Source of the DNA: a virus
Length of the DNA stretch: 21,400 nt
Strand: one strand, 5' to 3'
IMG/VR virus record: IMGVR_UViG_3300042539_000864
Span: 1 to 21,400 of that record
Shown here: piece after piece, positions 1 through 6,341 of the stretch
How positions within the stretch are numbered: position 1 is the first letter of the stretch
Layout: the number at the start of each line of letters is the position of its first letter
Translations under genes and position numbers: made by a program
The notes under the pieces: generated by a model
Told to the model about the DNA's origin: nothing
The model's input: only the letters and a program-made list of their open reading frames with translations
Databases searched by the model: none

Positions 1-220
1 GCACGAGCTGATCGTCGGCTTCCGCCTTCGTCTGCGACGCAAGCCACTCGGCCGCCTCGCCCACGATGATGCTCTTGCGGTACGGATCCACCTCCTGCAC
101 GAACCGCTGGCCGTAGCCAATCAGCGGGCTCCACTTCTGGAGCAGCATGAGGCTCTGCCAGAGGTTCAGGGCGTTGCCGTACTGGGCCTCTTCGGCAGGC
201 GTTGCACCGTAGTTTTCCAT
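1..220 (-). CDS. Unrecognised phage protein, N-terminal part only
   Basis: This is an open frame from an ATG at 220 that runs off the left edge of the window, so only about 73 residues are visible. The start is supported by an AGGAG Shine-Dalgarno sequence 6-7 bases upstream (minus strand, around 229-233). The visible part begins MENYGATPAEEAQYGNALN and includes a hydrophobic, aromatic stretch (LWQSLMLLQKWSPLIGYG) and an acidic/basic helix. I do not recognise the family. It follows the HTH gene ending at 275 on the same strand with about 54 bases between, so it is probably the next gene of the same leftward operon. Confidence 0.65.
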   Translation of the reverse strand, partial: MENYGATPAEEAQYGNALNLWQSLMLLQKWSPLIGYGQRFVQEVDPYRKSIIVGEAAEWLASQTKAEADDQLV

Positions 221-274
221 AGCGTGTCTCCTACCAGGATTCTGCCCAAAAGGCCGCCTACCCTTGCAGCGGCG

Positions 275-640
275 TCACCACTCGATGTCGCCGGCCTGGT
301 CCTCGAACGCCTCACGGGCTTCGTCGTTCATCTCGATCCGCTGGAGCGTCACAGGAGCCGACTTGATGACACGGCGTTGCTCGCGGATTTCCTCGGTCCA
401 CCCGGCTTGGATTTCCAGCTTGGCCTGGGCGATCTCGCGGGGCGTCGGGTCTCGTTGCCGCACCGGCTTGGCCCGCAGTCGCCTGTCGTGCCGAGGGGGC
501 AGATCCCAGGCGTGCTTCAGCCGGATCACCTGGTCGCGAGTAATAGTCCACCGCTGGCACAGTGCCCGCATGGGCATGTGCGTCATCCAGTCCGCGCGAA
601 AGGCGGCGACGCTAATCGTTGCTGTGCTGCCTGCCATCAT
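275..640 (-). CDS. Small helix-turn-helix-like phage protein
   Basis: This is a 121-residue basic protein. Residues about 15-50 (RADWMTHMPMRALCQRWTIT, then RDQVIRLKHAWDLP) resemble the short HTH of GcrA-like or sigma-region-4-like proteins: a helix, a Cys-containing turn, a recognition helix and a basic tail. The C-terminal half is a charged helix. The role is unknown; DNA binding is an inference from the HTH pattern. Its start overlaps the end of the glycosyltransferase gene by 29 bases, which suggests translational coupling. Two adjacent ATG codons (640 and 637) are both possible and the Shine-Dalgarno sequence is weak. Confidence 0.6.
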   Translation of the reverse strand: MMAGSTATISVAAFRADWMTHMPMRALCQRWTITRDQVIRLKHAWDLPPRHDRRLRAKPVRQRDPTPREIAQAKLEIQAGWTEEIREQRRVIKSAPVTLQRIEMNDEAREAFEDQAGDIEW

Positions 641-1607
641 CTGTCATCCAGTGCATCAGGGTTCGCTGTGCAGGGTTGTGGAAAATCCGCCACCCAGCCT
701 CACGCATGGAGCGATGCAGCCCGACGTGCTCGATGTCCCCTTCAATCGACCGATACTTGTGCTCGAAAAACGGCTTGGCCCGATACACCGCGGCCGCGCC
801 AAACGACGAGTAGACCTCGACAGGGTGAGCCCCTGGCGGCGGCAGCCACAACGAGAACCACGGCTCGAATCGCTGGCCCCAGCCATACGCCCGGAACGCC
901 CACTGGTCATAGTGCGACCATGCCGGCTTGCCATCCAGAAGCATCCCAGGGTGTTGAAAGAGCGACGTGCTCGCCATGCACGCCGCGTCAGAAATCCTGC
1001 CCAGCCAGCCGATGCCGTTCACGAGACCGTGGATGCTCCAGCCGCCCCACGGGTCGAGGTCAACGGCGAGGATGTAGTCGGCATCGGGATGCGTCGCAGC
1101 GGCGATCTCCCGGTACTGATTCCGGTACTCCGCATACGCCTGCACCCGTGCGGCCTCGAAGCCGCTGTAGTGCGGTCGCCCGAGGTCTTGGATCACTGCC
1201 GCCACCCGCTCAGGGTGTGCTGCCCGGAACTTTCGCAGCTCATCTCGCGTGCTGTCCGTCGAGTCGTTCTCAACCACGACCATGCCCCAGTCGCGAAACA
1301 GGTGCGTGAACTGGGCAAGCCGCTCGAACGACACCGGCAGGATAGCCCCGATGTTCCTGGCCATGCCGACGATCACGACCTTTGACGTGCCCGCAATCCG
1401 CAGCCCCTCCGCAGTCACGTCCACGTATTGCGCGGCGAACTCCCGGTCAACAGGCAGCACCGTGTCTGGCGTCGGGACAGGACGATCAAGCCTCACAGAC
1501 TCCGGGTTGAACCGCGACAGAATCCCCGCAACCATTCGAACCTCCTTGTCACTGTCGTTATCCCGCTCGATCTCCGCGAGACGCGAGCGAATCTCGTCGA
1601 GTGTCAT
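612..1607 (-). CDS. GT-A-type glycosyltransferase
   Basis: This is a 331-residue protein whose fold signals match GT-A glycosyltransferases of the CAP59/GT69-like kind. A beta-strand with VVIVGMARN near residue 77 is followed by VVVENDSTDSTRDEL at 111-124, the nucleotide-sugar binding region of this group, and by AVDLDPWGG at 181-189, where D183 and D185 form the metal-binding DxD. A later WSHYDQWAFRAYGW segment and a C-terminal HxGLHRSM region fit the acceptor side. The donor and acceptor are unknown; phage DNA, a virion protein or a host surface glycan are all possible. I chose the ATG at 1607 because it overlaps the upstream methyltransferase stop by ATGA. A GTG at 1616 with a GGGAG sequence upstream is an alternative. 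It is cytoplasmic, with no signal or membrane segment. Confidence 0.8.
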   Translation of the reverse strand: MTLDEIRSRLAEIERDNDSDKEVRMVAGILSRFNPESVRLDRPVPTPDTVLPVDREFAAQYVDVTAEGLRIAGTSKVVIVGMARNIGAILPVSFERLAQFTHLFRDWGMVVVENDSTDSTRDELRKFRAAHPERVAAVIQDLGRPHYSGFEAARVQAYAEYRNQYREIAAATHPDADYILAVDLDPWGGWSIHGLVNGIGWLGRISDAACMASTSLFQHPGMLLDGKPAWSHYDQWAFRAYGWGQRFEPWFSLWLPPPGAHPVEVYSSFGAAAVYRAKPFFEHKYRSIEGDIEHVGLHRSMREAGWRIFHNPAQRTLMHWMTDDGRQHSND

Positions 1608-2137
1608 TTCTTCCACGCGACTCCCAGGCCGTAATCATCCGTGATGATCGTGTGCGGCATCCGGTGCAACTTCACGAACACATCGAAACACCGCATCAGG
1701 TCAGGGTGAGCCGGGTGCATGATGTCATGAAACACGACGCAGCCGCCGGGCTTCACGAGCGGCCATGTGTTCACGAGGTCGGCCATGCCGCCCTCGTATG
1801 AGTGGTCGCCATCCACGAGCACGAGGTCGAAAGCCTCGGCCTTCTCAGGCATCAGGGCCGGGATCGTGTCGCGGCTATTGCCGTCGAGGAACGCGCGGCG
1901 GCCGTCGAAGTTGAAGTCATCGAGCATCTGGTCGATGTGAGCGTGGCTGCCGCGTCCGGTGCCGCCGTAGTCGCTGCCCCATAAGTCGGCCACCCACACC
2001 TCACGCAGATGCGGCTGGGCGTTCTCCAGCACGACCCGCAGCGAGTCGCCTTCGCGCGTGCCGATTTCAAGGTAGTGCTGCACCGTGTGCCGCTGGCAGT
2101 GATCGGCAAGGTAGCGGTACAGGCTGGCGTTGCTCAT
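1604..2137 (-). CDS. Class I SAM-dependent methyltransferase (Methyltransf_24-like)
   Basis: This is a 177-residue protein. HYLEIGTREGDSL at residues 21-33 is the glycine-rich SAM-binding motif I. DLVLVDGDHSYEGGMADL at 104-121 is the characteristic VDGDHSYE signature of Methyltransf_24 proteins, and PLVKPGGCVVFHDI at about 126-139 is the following strand region. Such enzymes often sit in glycan or small-molecule modification loci. Here it is directly upstream of a glycosyltransferase and coupled to it by an ATGA overlap, so the two may act on the same molecule (inference). The start at 2137 is fixed by a second ATGA overlap, with the RusA stop. The frame stays open upstream, but that part is the antisense-free shadow of the rusA gene and is not used. 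Confidence 0.85.
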   Translation of the reverse strand: MSNASLYRYLADHCQRHTVQHYLEIGTREGDSLRVVLENAQPHLREVWVADLWGSDYGGTGRGSHAHIDQMLDDFNFDGRRAFLDGNSRDTIPALMPEKAEAFDLVLVDGDHSYEGGMADLVNTWPLVKPGGCVVFHDIMHPAHPDLMRCFDVFVKLHRMPHTIITDDYGLGVAWKK

Positions 2138-2535
2138 CCGATTCGCACGGTTGTCCGTGCCTCCGTTCCGTAGGACTTCTCGACCACCAGGCGGGCGACC
2201 TGCGAATCGTCTTCCCACGCGACGCCGTTGAGCGAGTCCAGAACGCTTTTTGTGGCGTTGTCGATGTCGAACCTGGGCAGCGCCGGGGCGTCGGCCTTCA
2301 GTCCACCTTTTCGCAGGTGCGACTTGGGGCGCGATGCCACGAAGTCGATCACGACGCTCACTGGATCTCCGTGCACGCCAGCCCCAGCGGCTCGAGCAGC
2401 CTCCGCAATCGCCTGGCGGTACGCATGCACCGCGTGCGTCTTCGGCACGTATGCCCGCGCGAACCCGCCACGAGTCGAGACTCGCGGCCTCGGCTGCGGA
2501 ACGGGCTCGCCTGGAACGGTGAACGTCAATGCCAT
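2134..2535 (-). CDS. rusA: RusA-like Holliday junction resolvase
   Basis: This is a 133-residue protein, the usual size of RusA resolvases, which cut Holliday junctions formed in phage recombination and replication. The N-terminus MALTFTVPGEPVPQPRPRVS is typical of the family (a beta-strand followed by a basic PRPR segment). The catalytic core is clear: D90 and D92 of PRFDIDNATKSVLDSL, with K96 and D100, and the acidic pair D109-D110 in WEDDSQV followed by K120. These correspond to the metal-binding aspartates and lysine of RusA. It probably acts with the RecT-like protein at 11,044-11,952. The next gene starts inside its stop codon (ATGA). Confidence 0.92.
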   Translation of the reverse strand: MALTFTVPGEPVPQPRPRVSTRGGFARAYVPKTHAVHAYRQAIAEAARAAGAGVHGDPVSVVIDFVASRPKSHLRKGGLKADAPALPRFDIDNATKSVLDSLNGVAWEDDSQVARLVVEKSYGTEARTTVRIG

Positions 2536-2556
2536 GCACGCAGCATGGCGGCGTTG

Positions 2557-2760
2557 TCAAACTTCCAGGCACGCCTGGGGAATCATCTCCCGCAGCGTCT
2601 CGCACAACTGGCGGACCTCGTCGCTCGGGTCGTGGTGCTTCAAGATCGCGCGGCAGTGCTGGTCAATCTCCCACAGAGCGGAGATGGCCTCGCGGCCCAG
2701 CAAGGCGGCGTCGAAGTCGCCCTGGTCATCGGGGAGCGAAAACGCCAGCGTGGCTTTCAT
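2557..2760 (-). CDS. Small conserved phage protein, function unknown
   Basis: This is a 67-residue acidic protein starting MKATLAFSLPDDQGDFDAAL. The pattern of a short beta-strand, LPD-(D/E)-x-x-(D/E)-F, then a helix with W-E-(I/L)-D-Q-H-x-R and a final helical part is shared by a widespread family of uncharacterised phage proteins that I recognise but that has no known activity. The start is supported by GAGGAG 8 bases upstream. It lies 21 bases before rusA in the same direction, in keeping with a recombination/replication neighbourhood. Confidence 0.75.
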   Translation of the reverse strand: MKATLAFSLPDDQGDFDAALLGREAISALWEIDQHCRAILKHHDPSDEVRQLCETLREMIPQACLEV

Positions 2761-2779
2761 GCCGTCCGCTCCTCTGTCC

Positions 2780-2809
2780 GAATTAGGCTGCCAACTGGCG
2801 GCCTAATTC
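2780..2809 (-). repeat. Perfect 9-bp inverted repeat (intergenic hairpin)
   Basis: GAATTAGGC at 2780-2788 pairs with GCCTAATTC at 2801-2809. Inside, GCC at 2790-2792 pairs with GGC at 2797-2799 around an AACT loop. It lies just after the stop of the gene at 2819-3085 and just before the Shine-Dalgarno of the gene starting at 2760. There is no T-run after it, so it is not a standard intrinsic terminator. mRNA processing or a protein-binding site are alternatives. Confidence 0.6.
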
Positions 2810-2818
2810 TGGTTCTCG

Positions 2819-3085
2819 CTACCCACCCGCAACGATCCTCTCGCAATGCTTGCATCGCTGGACTCCCTTTGCGAGCAGGCGAGCGGCGTACGATGTCTTT
2901 GGCTTCTCGTAGCACCACGCGCCACAAACAGCGCGGCCGGCGCTGTCGGTGCCGCCAGCGTCAGCAATCTTGATGCAGTGCAGGCGGGTCGCGTACCAGC
3001 CCGCGAACCACGCGAAAGCACCGTCTGCGGCAGGCAGTTTCTCATGTAACAGTTTTGGCGATTCGGCAACAGGTTTTTCGGTCAT
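2819..3085 (-). CDS. Small Cys-containing phage protein (probable zinc-binding)
   Basis: This is an 88-residue protein beginning MTEKPVAESPKLLHEKLP. The middle is aromatic (FAWFAGWYATRLHCIKIADA), and the C-terminal half carries CGAWC and CKHCERI, two Cys pairs spaced like a small treble-clef or zinc-ribbon knuckle. The function is unknown; many phages carry such small zinc-binding proteins. The start at 3085 has GGAG 6 bases upstream. A longer frame exists, but it would run through the attC-like hairpin and has no ribosome site. The stop codon is followed at once by CGAGAACC and then by the 2780-2809 hairpin. Confidence 0.65.
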   Translation of the reverse strand: MTEKPVAESPKLLHEKLPAADGAFAWFAGWYATRLHCIKIADAGGTDSAGRAVCGAWCYEKPKTSYAARLLAKGVQRCKHCERIVAGG

Positions 3086-3116
3086 GTCGTCTCCAGTAAC
3101 ATTGTGCCACTCAGCG

Positions 3117-3161
3117 AGAACCACGCGATGCAGCGGACGGGCCGCTGATCGCTGGCGTTCT
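3117..3161 (-). repeat. attC-like hairpin element 1
   Basis: On the plus strand the order is AGAAC (3117-3121), three unpaired bases, GCGAT (3125-3129), one extra G (3130), CAGCGG (3131-3136), a 5-base loop, CCGCTG (3142-3147), ATCGC (3148-3152), four unpaired bases and GTTCT (3157-3161). All three arm pairs are perfect complements. The order outer box, unpaired spacer, inner box, single extrahelical base, stem, loop is the architecture of integron attC sites. The stop codon of the zinc-knuckle gene (3160-3162) lies in the outer box, as in many integron cassettes. The outer boxes do not match the RYYYAAC/GTTRRRY consensus exactly. Relative to the genes, the extra base is on the opposite arm from the class 1 attC sites I remember. 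Confidence 0.5.
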
Positions 3162-3396
3162 ACGGATGTATTGCTGACGCCAGTTTGCACTCATCGCGGT
3201 GGCCTTGATTGTTCGGGAGGTCGCCATGCGAGTCAGCGCCATGTCCGGGCTTAATGCCACCACAGACCGGACAGCACGGCCAGCCAGTGCAATAAGAGTA
3301 GGTGGCCGACCACTCCAGCCCACTCAAGACAGCCACCGCAGAACCAGCGGATGCAAGAGACGGCTCGGCTGCGTCTTGCGTGTTGTCTGTGTTCAT
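3160..3396 (-). CDS. Small zinc-knuckle phage protein
   Basis: This is a 78-residue protein whose C-terminal half, WPCCPVCGGIKPGHGADSHG followed about ten residues later by HRDECKL, looks like the small CxxCGG...H...C domain found in many phage proteins that bind a structural zinc. The N-terminal 30 residues are low-complexity and probably disordered. The function is unknown. The start at 3396 has AGGAG 8 bases upstream. It lies 30 bases downstream of the HAD gene in the same direction, and its stop codon lies inside attC-like element 1, so with the HAD gene it forms a two-gene cassette. Confidence 0.6.
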   Translation of the reverse strand: MNTDNTQDAAEPSLASAGSAVAVLSGLEWSATYSYCTGWPCCPVCGGIKPGHGADSHGDLPNNQGHRDECKLASAIHP

Positions 3397-3426
3397 TGTT
3401 CGCCGCTCCTGATCCTTGTCGTTCTC

Positions 3427-3765
3427 TCAGGTAACCCCGACGATCCAACCGGGAGAATCGTCAATCCAGATGTCAACCGCGATGCCGCGCCGCTTGGCGT
3501 AATCGGCCTTCGGCTCGTCGTAAGAGAAGTGAGCCTCAACGTCGGTAGGCAGCGTCTCGCGGAGCTCCTTCATGTTGTCGAACGTCTTGCGGCGAGCAGT
3601 GACGCAGACGAACCGATGCCCGAACTTGCGGCCAACGTCCACCACTGCTGCCCAAAACGCCGGGTCTTCGGTGTAGGTGTCATCGTAGTCCAGTGCAATC
3701 GTCAACGTGCGGGCCGACGAGTGAGAACCACGCATCGAATCAAACCCGGCATCGTCCTGCGTCAT
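3427..3765 (-). CDS. HAD-superfamily phosphatase-like protein
   Basis: This is a 112-residue protein with all four HAD motifs in a minimal, capless core. Motif I is LDYDDT with D26 as likely nucleophile, D28 as general acid/base and T30. Motif II is the T56 of FVCVTARR. Motif III is a lysine of DEPKADYAKRRGI (K86 or K91). Motif IV is IWIDDSP with D102 and D103. The substrate is unknown; phage HAD proteins often act on nucleotides or polynucleotide ends. The ATG at 3765 has AGGAG 4-5 bases upstream. The Shine-Dalgarno and start codon lie in the loop of attC-like element 2, and the first 15 codons overlap its arm. A later start at the Met of MRGSH is possible. Confidence 0.75.
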   Translation of the reverse strand: MTQDDAGFDSMRGSHSSARTLTIALDYDDTYTEDPAFWAAVVDVGRKFGHRFVCVTARRKTFDNMKELRETLPTDVEAHFSYDEPKADYAKRRGIAVDIWIDDSPGWIVGVT

Positions 3766-3807
3766 GGTTGCTCCTGTGTTCGATGCCGCTGATCGCGGGC
3801 GTTCTCA
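3722..3807 (-). repeat. attC-like hairpin element 2
   Basis: TGAGAAC (3722-3728) is complementary to GTTCTCA (3801-3807), and GCATCGAA (3732-3739) to TTCGATGC (3779-3786). The unpaired spacers are 3 bases (left) and 14 bases (right), and the loop is 39 bases. The right part GCCGCTGATCGC-GGCGTTCT matches element 1 at 19 of 20 positions, and the left part GAGAACCACGC also matches. The stop codon of the upstream gene (3805-3807) forms part of the outer box, exactly as in element 1. The loop contains the Shine-Dalgarno and ATG of the HAD gene, so an RNA regulatory role is a second possibility. Confidence 0.5.
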
Positions 3808-4665
3808 GCCTAGACGCCGCAGTAATCCCAGTAATACTTCCGCCCGCCTCGCCTCTGCCTGCAAATCCCCATACCCGGCAAACCAGCGTATCGCCTCCCG
3901 CTCCTCGTCGGTGAGCGTGGCATCCATCGTCACAGTCACGTTGCCGCCGCACACCGACAGCGTGGCGTCCTGATCCGCGAGGCGGCGGATGGCGTCGCGC
4001 AGCCGTTCGATCTCGGCATCCCGCTCCGCGTCGGTGAGCGTGGGTTTTCCGCTTTCGCCGCTATTTCTGGCGTCGGAAAATGTGTCGCTGCTGGAAACTG
4101 GCGGCGAGCGGTAGAGCGGGACGACCTCGCTCCCCGGCTCGTCCTTCTGGCAGAAGATCGCCCTGTCTTTGATGTGCGACAGGTACGGGAAGTCGCGACC
4201 TGGCAGGGTCACCCACCACGCCACCGGCTGCGTACACTCCGGCGGTACGCTGCACTCGCCATGGGTAGTATGCAATGGCGGCGTAGCGGCGAGCGTCGGT
4301 GAGCGGTAGAGCGGGACGACTGCCGTGTCGAATGCGTAATCCGACTGCATATCCACCGCGTCGATGCGTGAGATGGATGTAGCGAGCACGCCGCCGCTGC
4401 TGGACGCCACGCCCCACGCTACCGGCTCCTGTGTGTCGCCGGTGCCCAAGCCGGGTCGGGTGGCCGCGTTATCGGTGCGGTCCCTGTCGGCGTCTGTACG
4501 GGCTCTCGCCGCCGGCGCGGCGTCATGATTCGTTCGCTCCCGCTCGCGGAGCATGGCGTCGGCCAGGGCGTAGGCCTCACCGGCAACGTCTTCCGGCGAG
4601 TGGTAGCCACATTCGCCTACCAGCCCCGTCAACACCGCAGCGGCGAAGTGGTCGCGGTCAGTCAT
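3805..4665 (-). CDS. Ea22-like phage protein with internal duplication
   Basis: This is a 286-residue protein. Residues 1-45 form a helical N-terminus, followed by a disordered Arg/Asp-rich linker. Two related units follow. Residues 80-123 start EPVAWG and end VVPLYRSP; residues 146-188 start QPVAWW and end VVPLYRSP. The PVAW...PLYxxP unit is typical of Ead/Ea22-like phage proteins, whose function is not established. The C-terminal part is a charged coiled coil and a short domain with an EREAIRWFAGYG motif. The start at 4665 is fixed by an ATGA overlap with the upstream regulator. The stop codon lies in attC-like element 2. Confidence 0.65.
   Translation of the reverse strand: MTDRDHFAAAVLTGLVGECGYHSPEDVAGEAYALADAMLRERERTNHDAAPAARARTDADRDRTDNAATRPGLGTGDTQEPVAWGVASSSGGVLATSISRIDAVDMQSDYAFDTAVVPLYRSPTLAATPPLHTTHGECSVPPECTQPVAWWVTLPGRDFPYLSHIKDRAIFCQKDEPGSEVVPLYRSPPVSSSDTFSDARNSGESGKPTLTDAERDAEIERLRDAIRRLADQDATLSVCGGNVTVTMDATLTDEEREAIRWFAGYGDLQAEARRAEVLLGLLRRLG
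4106..4320 (-). repeat. Exact 20-bp direct repeat inside the Ea22-like gene
   Basis: The 20-base sequence GAGCGGTAGAGCGGGACGAC occurs at 4106-4125 and again, unchanged, at 4301-4320. It encodes the VVPLYRS end of each PVAW unit. The rest of the two units differs. Identity at the third codon positions suggests a recent duplication or gene conversion rather than protein-level selection alone. Confidence 0.8.
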
Positions 4666-5105
4666 ACCCCGCACCTTGCCCGTCTCTTGCTGAGTTTGCT
4701 GTCGGTCGCCGTTGCCGTTTCCGCTCGCCGCTGTGCCATGTGACGCTCGCGGCATTCCCTCGCCCGCTCGGCAATCTCGTCAGGCGTCGGGTCATCCATC
4801 GAAAACGCCCGATGCTGTCTACCACGCGGGCCAAGCCCATAGCGTGCCGCGAGCCGCGTCAGGTTGCCCTCCGTCAGGCCCAGTTGCCGGGCCACCTCGG
4901 CGCGGGTCAGTGTCATGTCGCCCCACAAGCGGAACAGCATCGGCACGTCCACCTGTCGGGCACGCCTCGGCAGACGCATCTCGCACGCCTTCCGAAGCAC
5001 CGTGTTGCGGTGAATGTCGAACCGCTCCGCGATGCGGTCAATCGACAAGCCCTCTGCCCAGAGACGGGCAAACTCCTGATGGTCTACATCGACGTTGCGT
5101 GGCAT
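4662..5105 (-). CDS. Tandem helix-turn-helix transcriptional regulator
   Basis: This is a 147-residue protein with two HTH units in series. The first, residues about 10-48, has FARLWAEGLSIDRIAERFDI followed by HRNTVLRKACEMRLP. The second, 56-95, has LFRLWGDMTLTRAEVARQLG followed by LTEGNLTRLAARYGLGPRGR. The C-terminal DDPTPDEIAERARECRERHM segment is a motif I associate with small phage and alphaproteobacterial-type regulators of this build. It probably binds DNA; the target is unknown. The start at 5105 has AAAGGA 5 bases upstream. The leader contains an 11-bp inverted repeat (5126-5175) that may be an autoregulatory site. It ends in an ATGA overlap with the next gene. Confidence 0.75.
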   Translation of the reverse strand: MPRNVDVDHQEFARLWAEGLSIDRIAERFDIHRNTVLRKACEMRLPRRARQVDVPMLFRLWGDMTLTRAEVARQLGLTEGNLTRLAARYGLGPRGRQHRAFSMDDPTPDEIAERARECRERHMAQRRAETATATDSKLSKRRARCGV

Positions 5106-5125
5106 GGTGTCCTTTCTCGGGAGCG

Positions 5126-5175
5126 GCCCCGGCTGGTGACGAGCGGAGATGCGACGCACGCCAGCCAGCCGGGGC
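5126..5175 (-). promoter_or_regulatory. 11-bp perfect inverted repeat in the leader of the tandem-HTH gene
   Basis: GCCCCGGCTGG at 5126-5136 is the exact complement of CCAGCCGGGGC at 5165-5175, with a 28-base loop. It sits in the 120-base gap between the dnaN stop and the Shine-Dalgarno of the regulator. It has no T-run, so it is more likely an operator or an RNA leader structure than an intrinsic terminator. Confidence 0.55.
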
Positions 5176-5225
5176 ACCCCGTTTCCTCAGTCGTGATACC
5201 GAACGACGCAACCGTAGGCCGCCCG

Positions 5226-6341
5226 TCAAGCGTCGGGAGCCAGCGGCATGATGACGCCGGTGAACGTGTCCGTCCGCAGCACGACGGCCGACTGAGCGTC
5301 CTTCGCCTGGACGCTGATGGTCGGCTCGCCGTCAGCCGGCAAGCCCTGCAGCCACTCCTTGACGAACGTCGGGTCGAGCTTCACCGTGCAAGCGTGCCCA
5401 GCCTCGACGATCTCGCACGTCACACTTGACTCGCCGGCCTCGGCCGACTGCCCGTGCAGGTGGATGCCTTCAGCCGTGAACGTGTACTGCACGCCCTTCG
5501 ACTGCTCACTCGTGACGATGGCGGCTGCCCTGGTGGCCGACAGCAACGCCGTCGCCAGCACCGTGGTCGGCTCGGCACCGTCAGCCGGGATCACGTCACG
5601 CCACCGGGGAAACCGTCCCTCGGTCAGCCGGGCCGTGACAGTCGTGCCGCCGATGGACGCGAGCAGTTCGTTGCCCGTGGCTTCGAGCTGCACCGACTCC
5701 TCGTCACCCGTGCCGGCCACGCGAGCGAGGATCTGCATCACCCGGCTCGGCACCAGCGTCGCGGAGTCATCGACCGCCAAGTCGTGTTCCATCTCGCACG
5801 AGCACAGCCGGCGACCGTCCGTGGCAACAAGGTTGACCACGCCGTCCTTCACGTCAACCAGCACCGCCCCGAGGGCGTAGCGGCTCGACTCCTGGTCGGC
5901 CGCGAACACCACGCCACGCACCGCACGGGCGAACTGGTCAGCCGGCAGCCGCGTCACCGGCTGCGCGTCCTTTGGCTCCCACAGCGGGAACTCGGCCGCA
6001 TCCTCAACCGGCAGCGTCCACGTTCCATGACCACACCGCACGACGCATTGCGTGCCCTTCGGCTCGAGCGTTACCTCGTCACCGCCAGCAGCGTTGAGAA
6101 TCGCCAGCAGCCGCGAGTGAGGCAGCAGCATCGCATCGCCGTGGTAGTCGATGGCCACGTCGATCCGCACCTCCAGGTCCGTGCCCGTTACGAGCCCGTC
6201 ACCGAGGCGGACGTTCGTCAGGACCGGCTTTTGTGCTCGGCTTGGTACAGCCGGGCTTACCGCGCCGAGCGCACTCTTCAGCTCGCTCGCGTTCAATACG
6301 ATGCCACCACTCTTGCGACGTTCCTTCGTTGCCGTAGCCAT
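5226..6341 (-). CDS. dnaN: DNA polymerase III beta subunit (sliding clamp)
   Basis: This is a 372-residue protein, close to the size of bacterial beta clamps, which form a ring around DNA and tether the polymerase. Domain 1 starts at about residue 14 with IVLNASELKSALGAVSPAVP. The region ADQESSRYALGAVLVDV followed by NLVATDGRRLCSCE is the highly conserved family signature. The C-terminus TDTFTGVIMPLAPDA matches the closing MPMRL-type strand. The start at 6341 has AAAGGGA 7 bases upstream and gives a 13-residue basic N-terminal extension. Phages encode full-length clamps of the bacterial type only occasionally. With the initiator gene upstream, it suggests the phage brings its own processivity factor while using a host-type polymerase (inference). 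Confidence 0.95.
   Translation of the reverse strand: MATATKERRKSGGIVLNASELKSALGAVSPAVPSRAQKPVLTNVRLGDGLVTGTDLEVRIDVAIDYHGDAMLLPHSRLLAILNAAGGDEVTLEPKGTQCVVRCGHGTWTLPVEDAAEFPLWEPKDAQPVTRLPADQFARAVRGVVFAADQESSRYALGAVLVDVKDGVVNLVATDGRRLCSCEMEHDLAVDDSATLVPSRVMQILARVAGTGDEESVQLEATGNELLASIGGTTVTARLTEGRFPRWRDVIPADGAEPTTVLATALLSATRAAAIVTSEQSKGVQYTFTAEGIHLHGQSAEAGESSVTCEIVEAGHACTVKLDPTFVKEWLQGLPADGEPTISVQAKDAQSAVVLRTDTFTGVIMPLAPDA

Noticed and set aside
224-1385. Long plus-strand open frames opposite the HTH and glycosyltransferase genes
   Set aside because: They are antisense shadows in high-GC DNA, rich in Arg/Pro/Ser with no family pattern, and lie opposite well-supported genes.
1604-2605. 333-codon version of the methyltransferase
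   Set aside because: The first 156 codons are the rusA region in another frame; the SAM methyltransferase fold begins at 2137, where an ATGA overlap gives the start.
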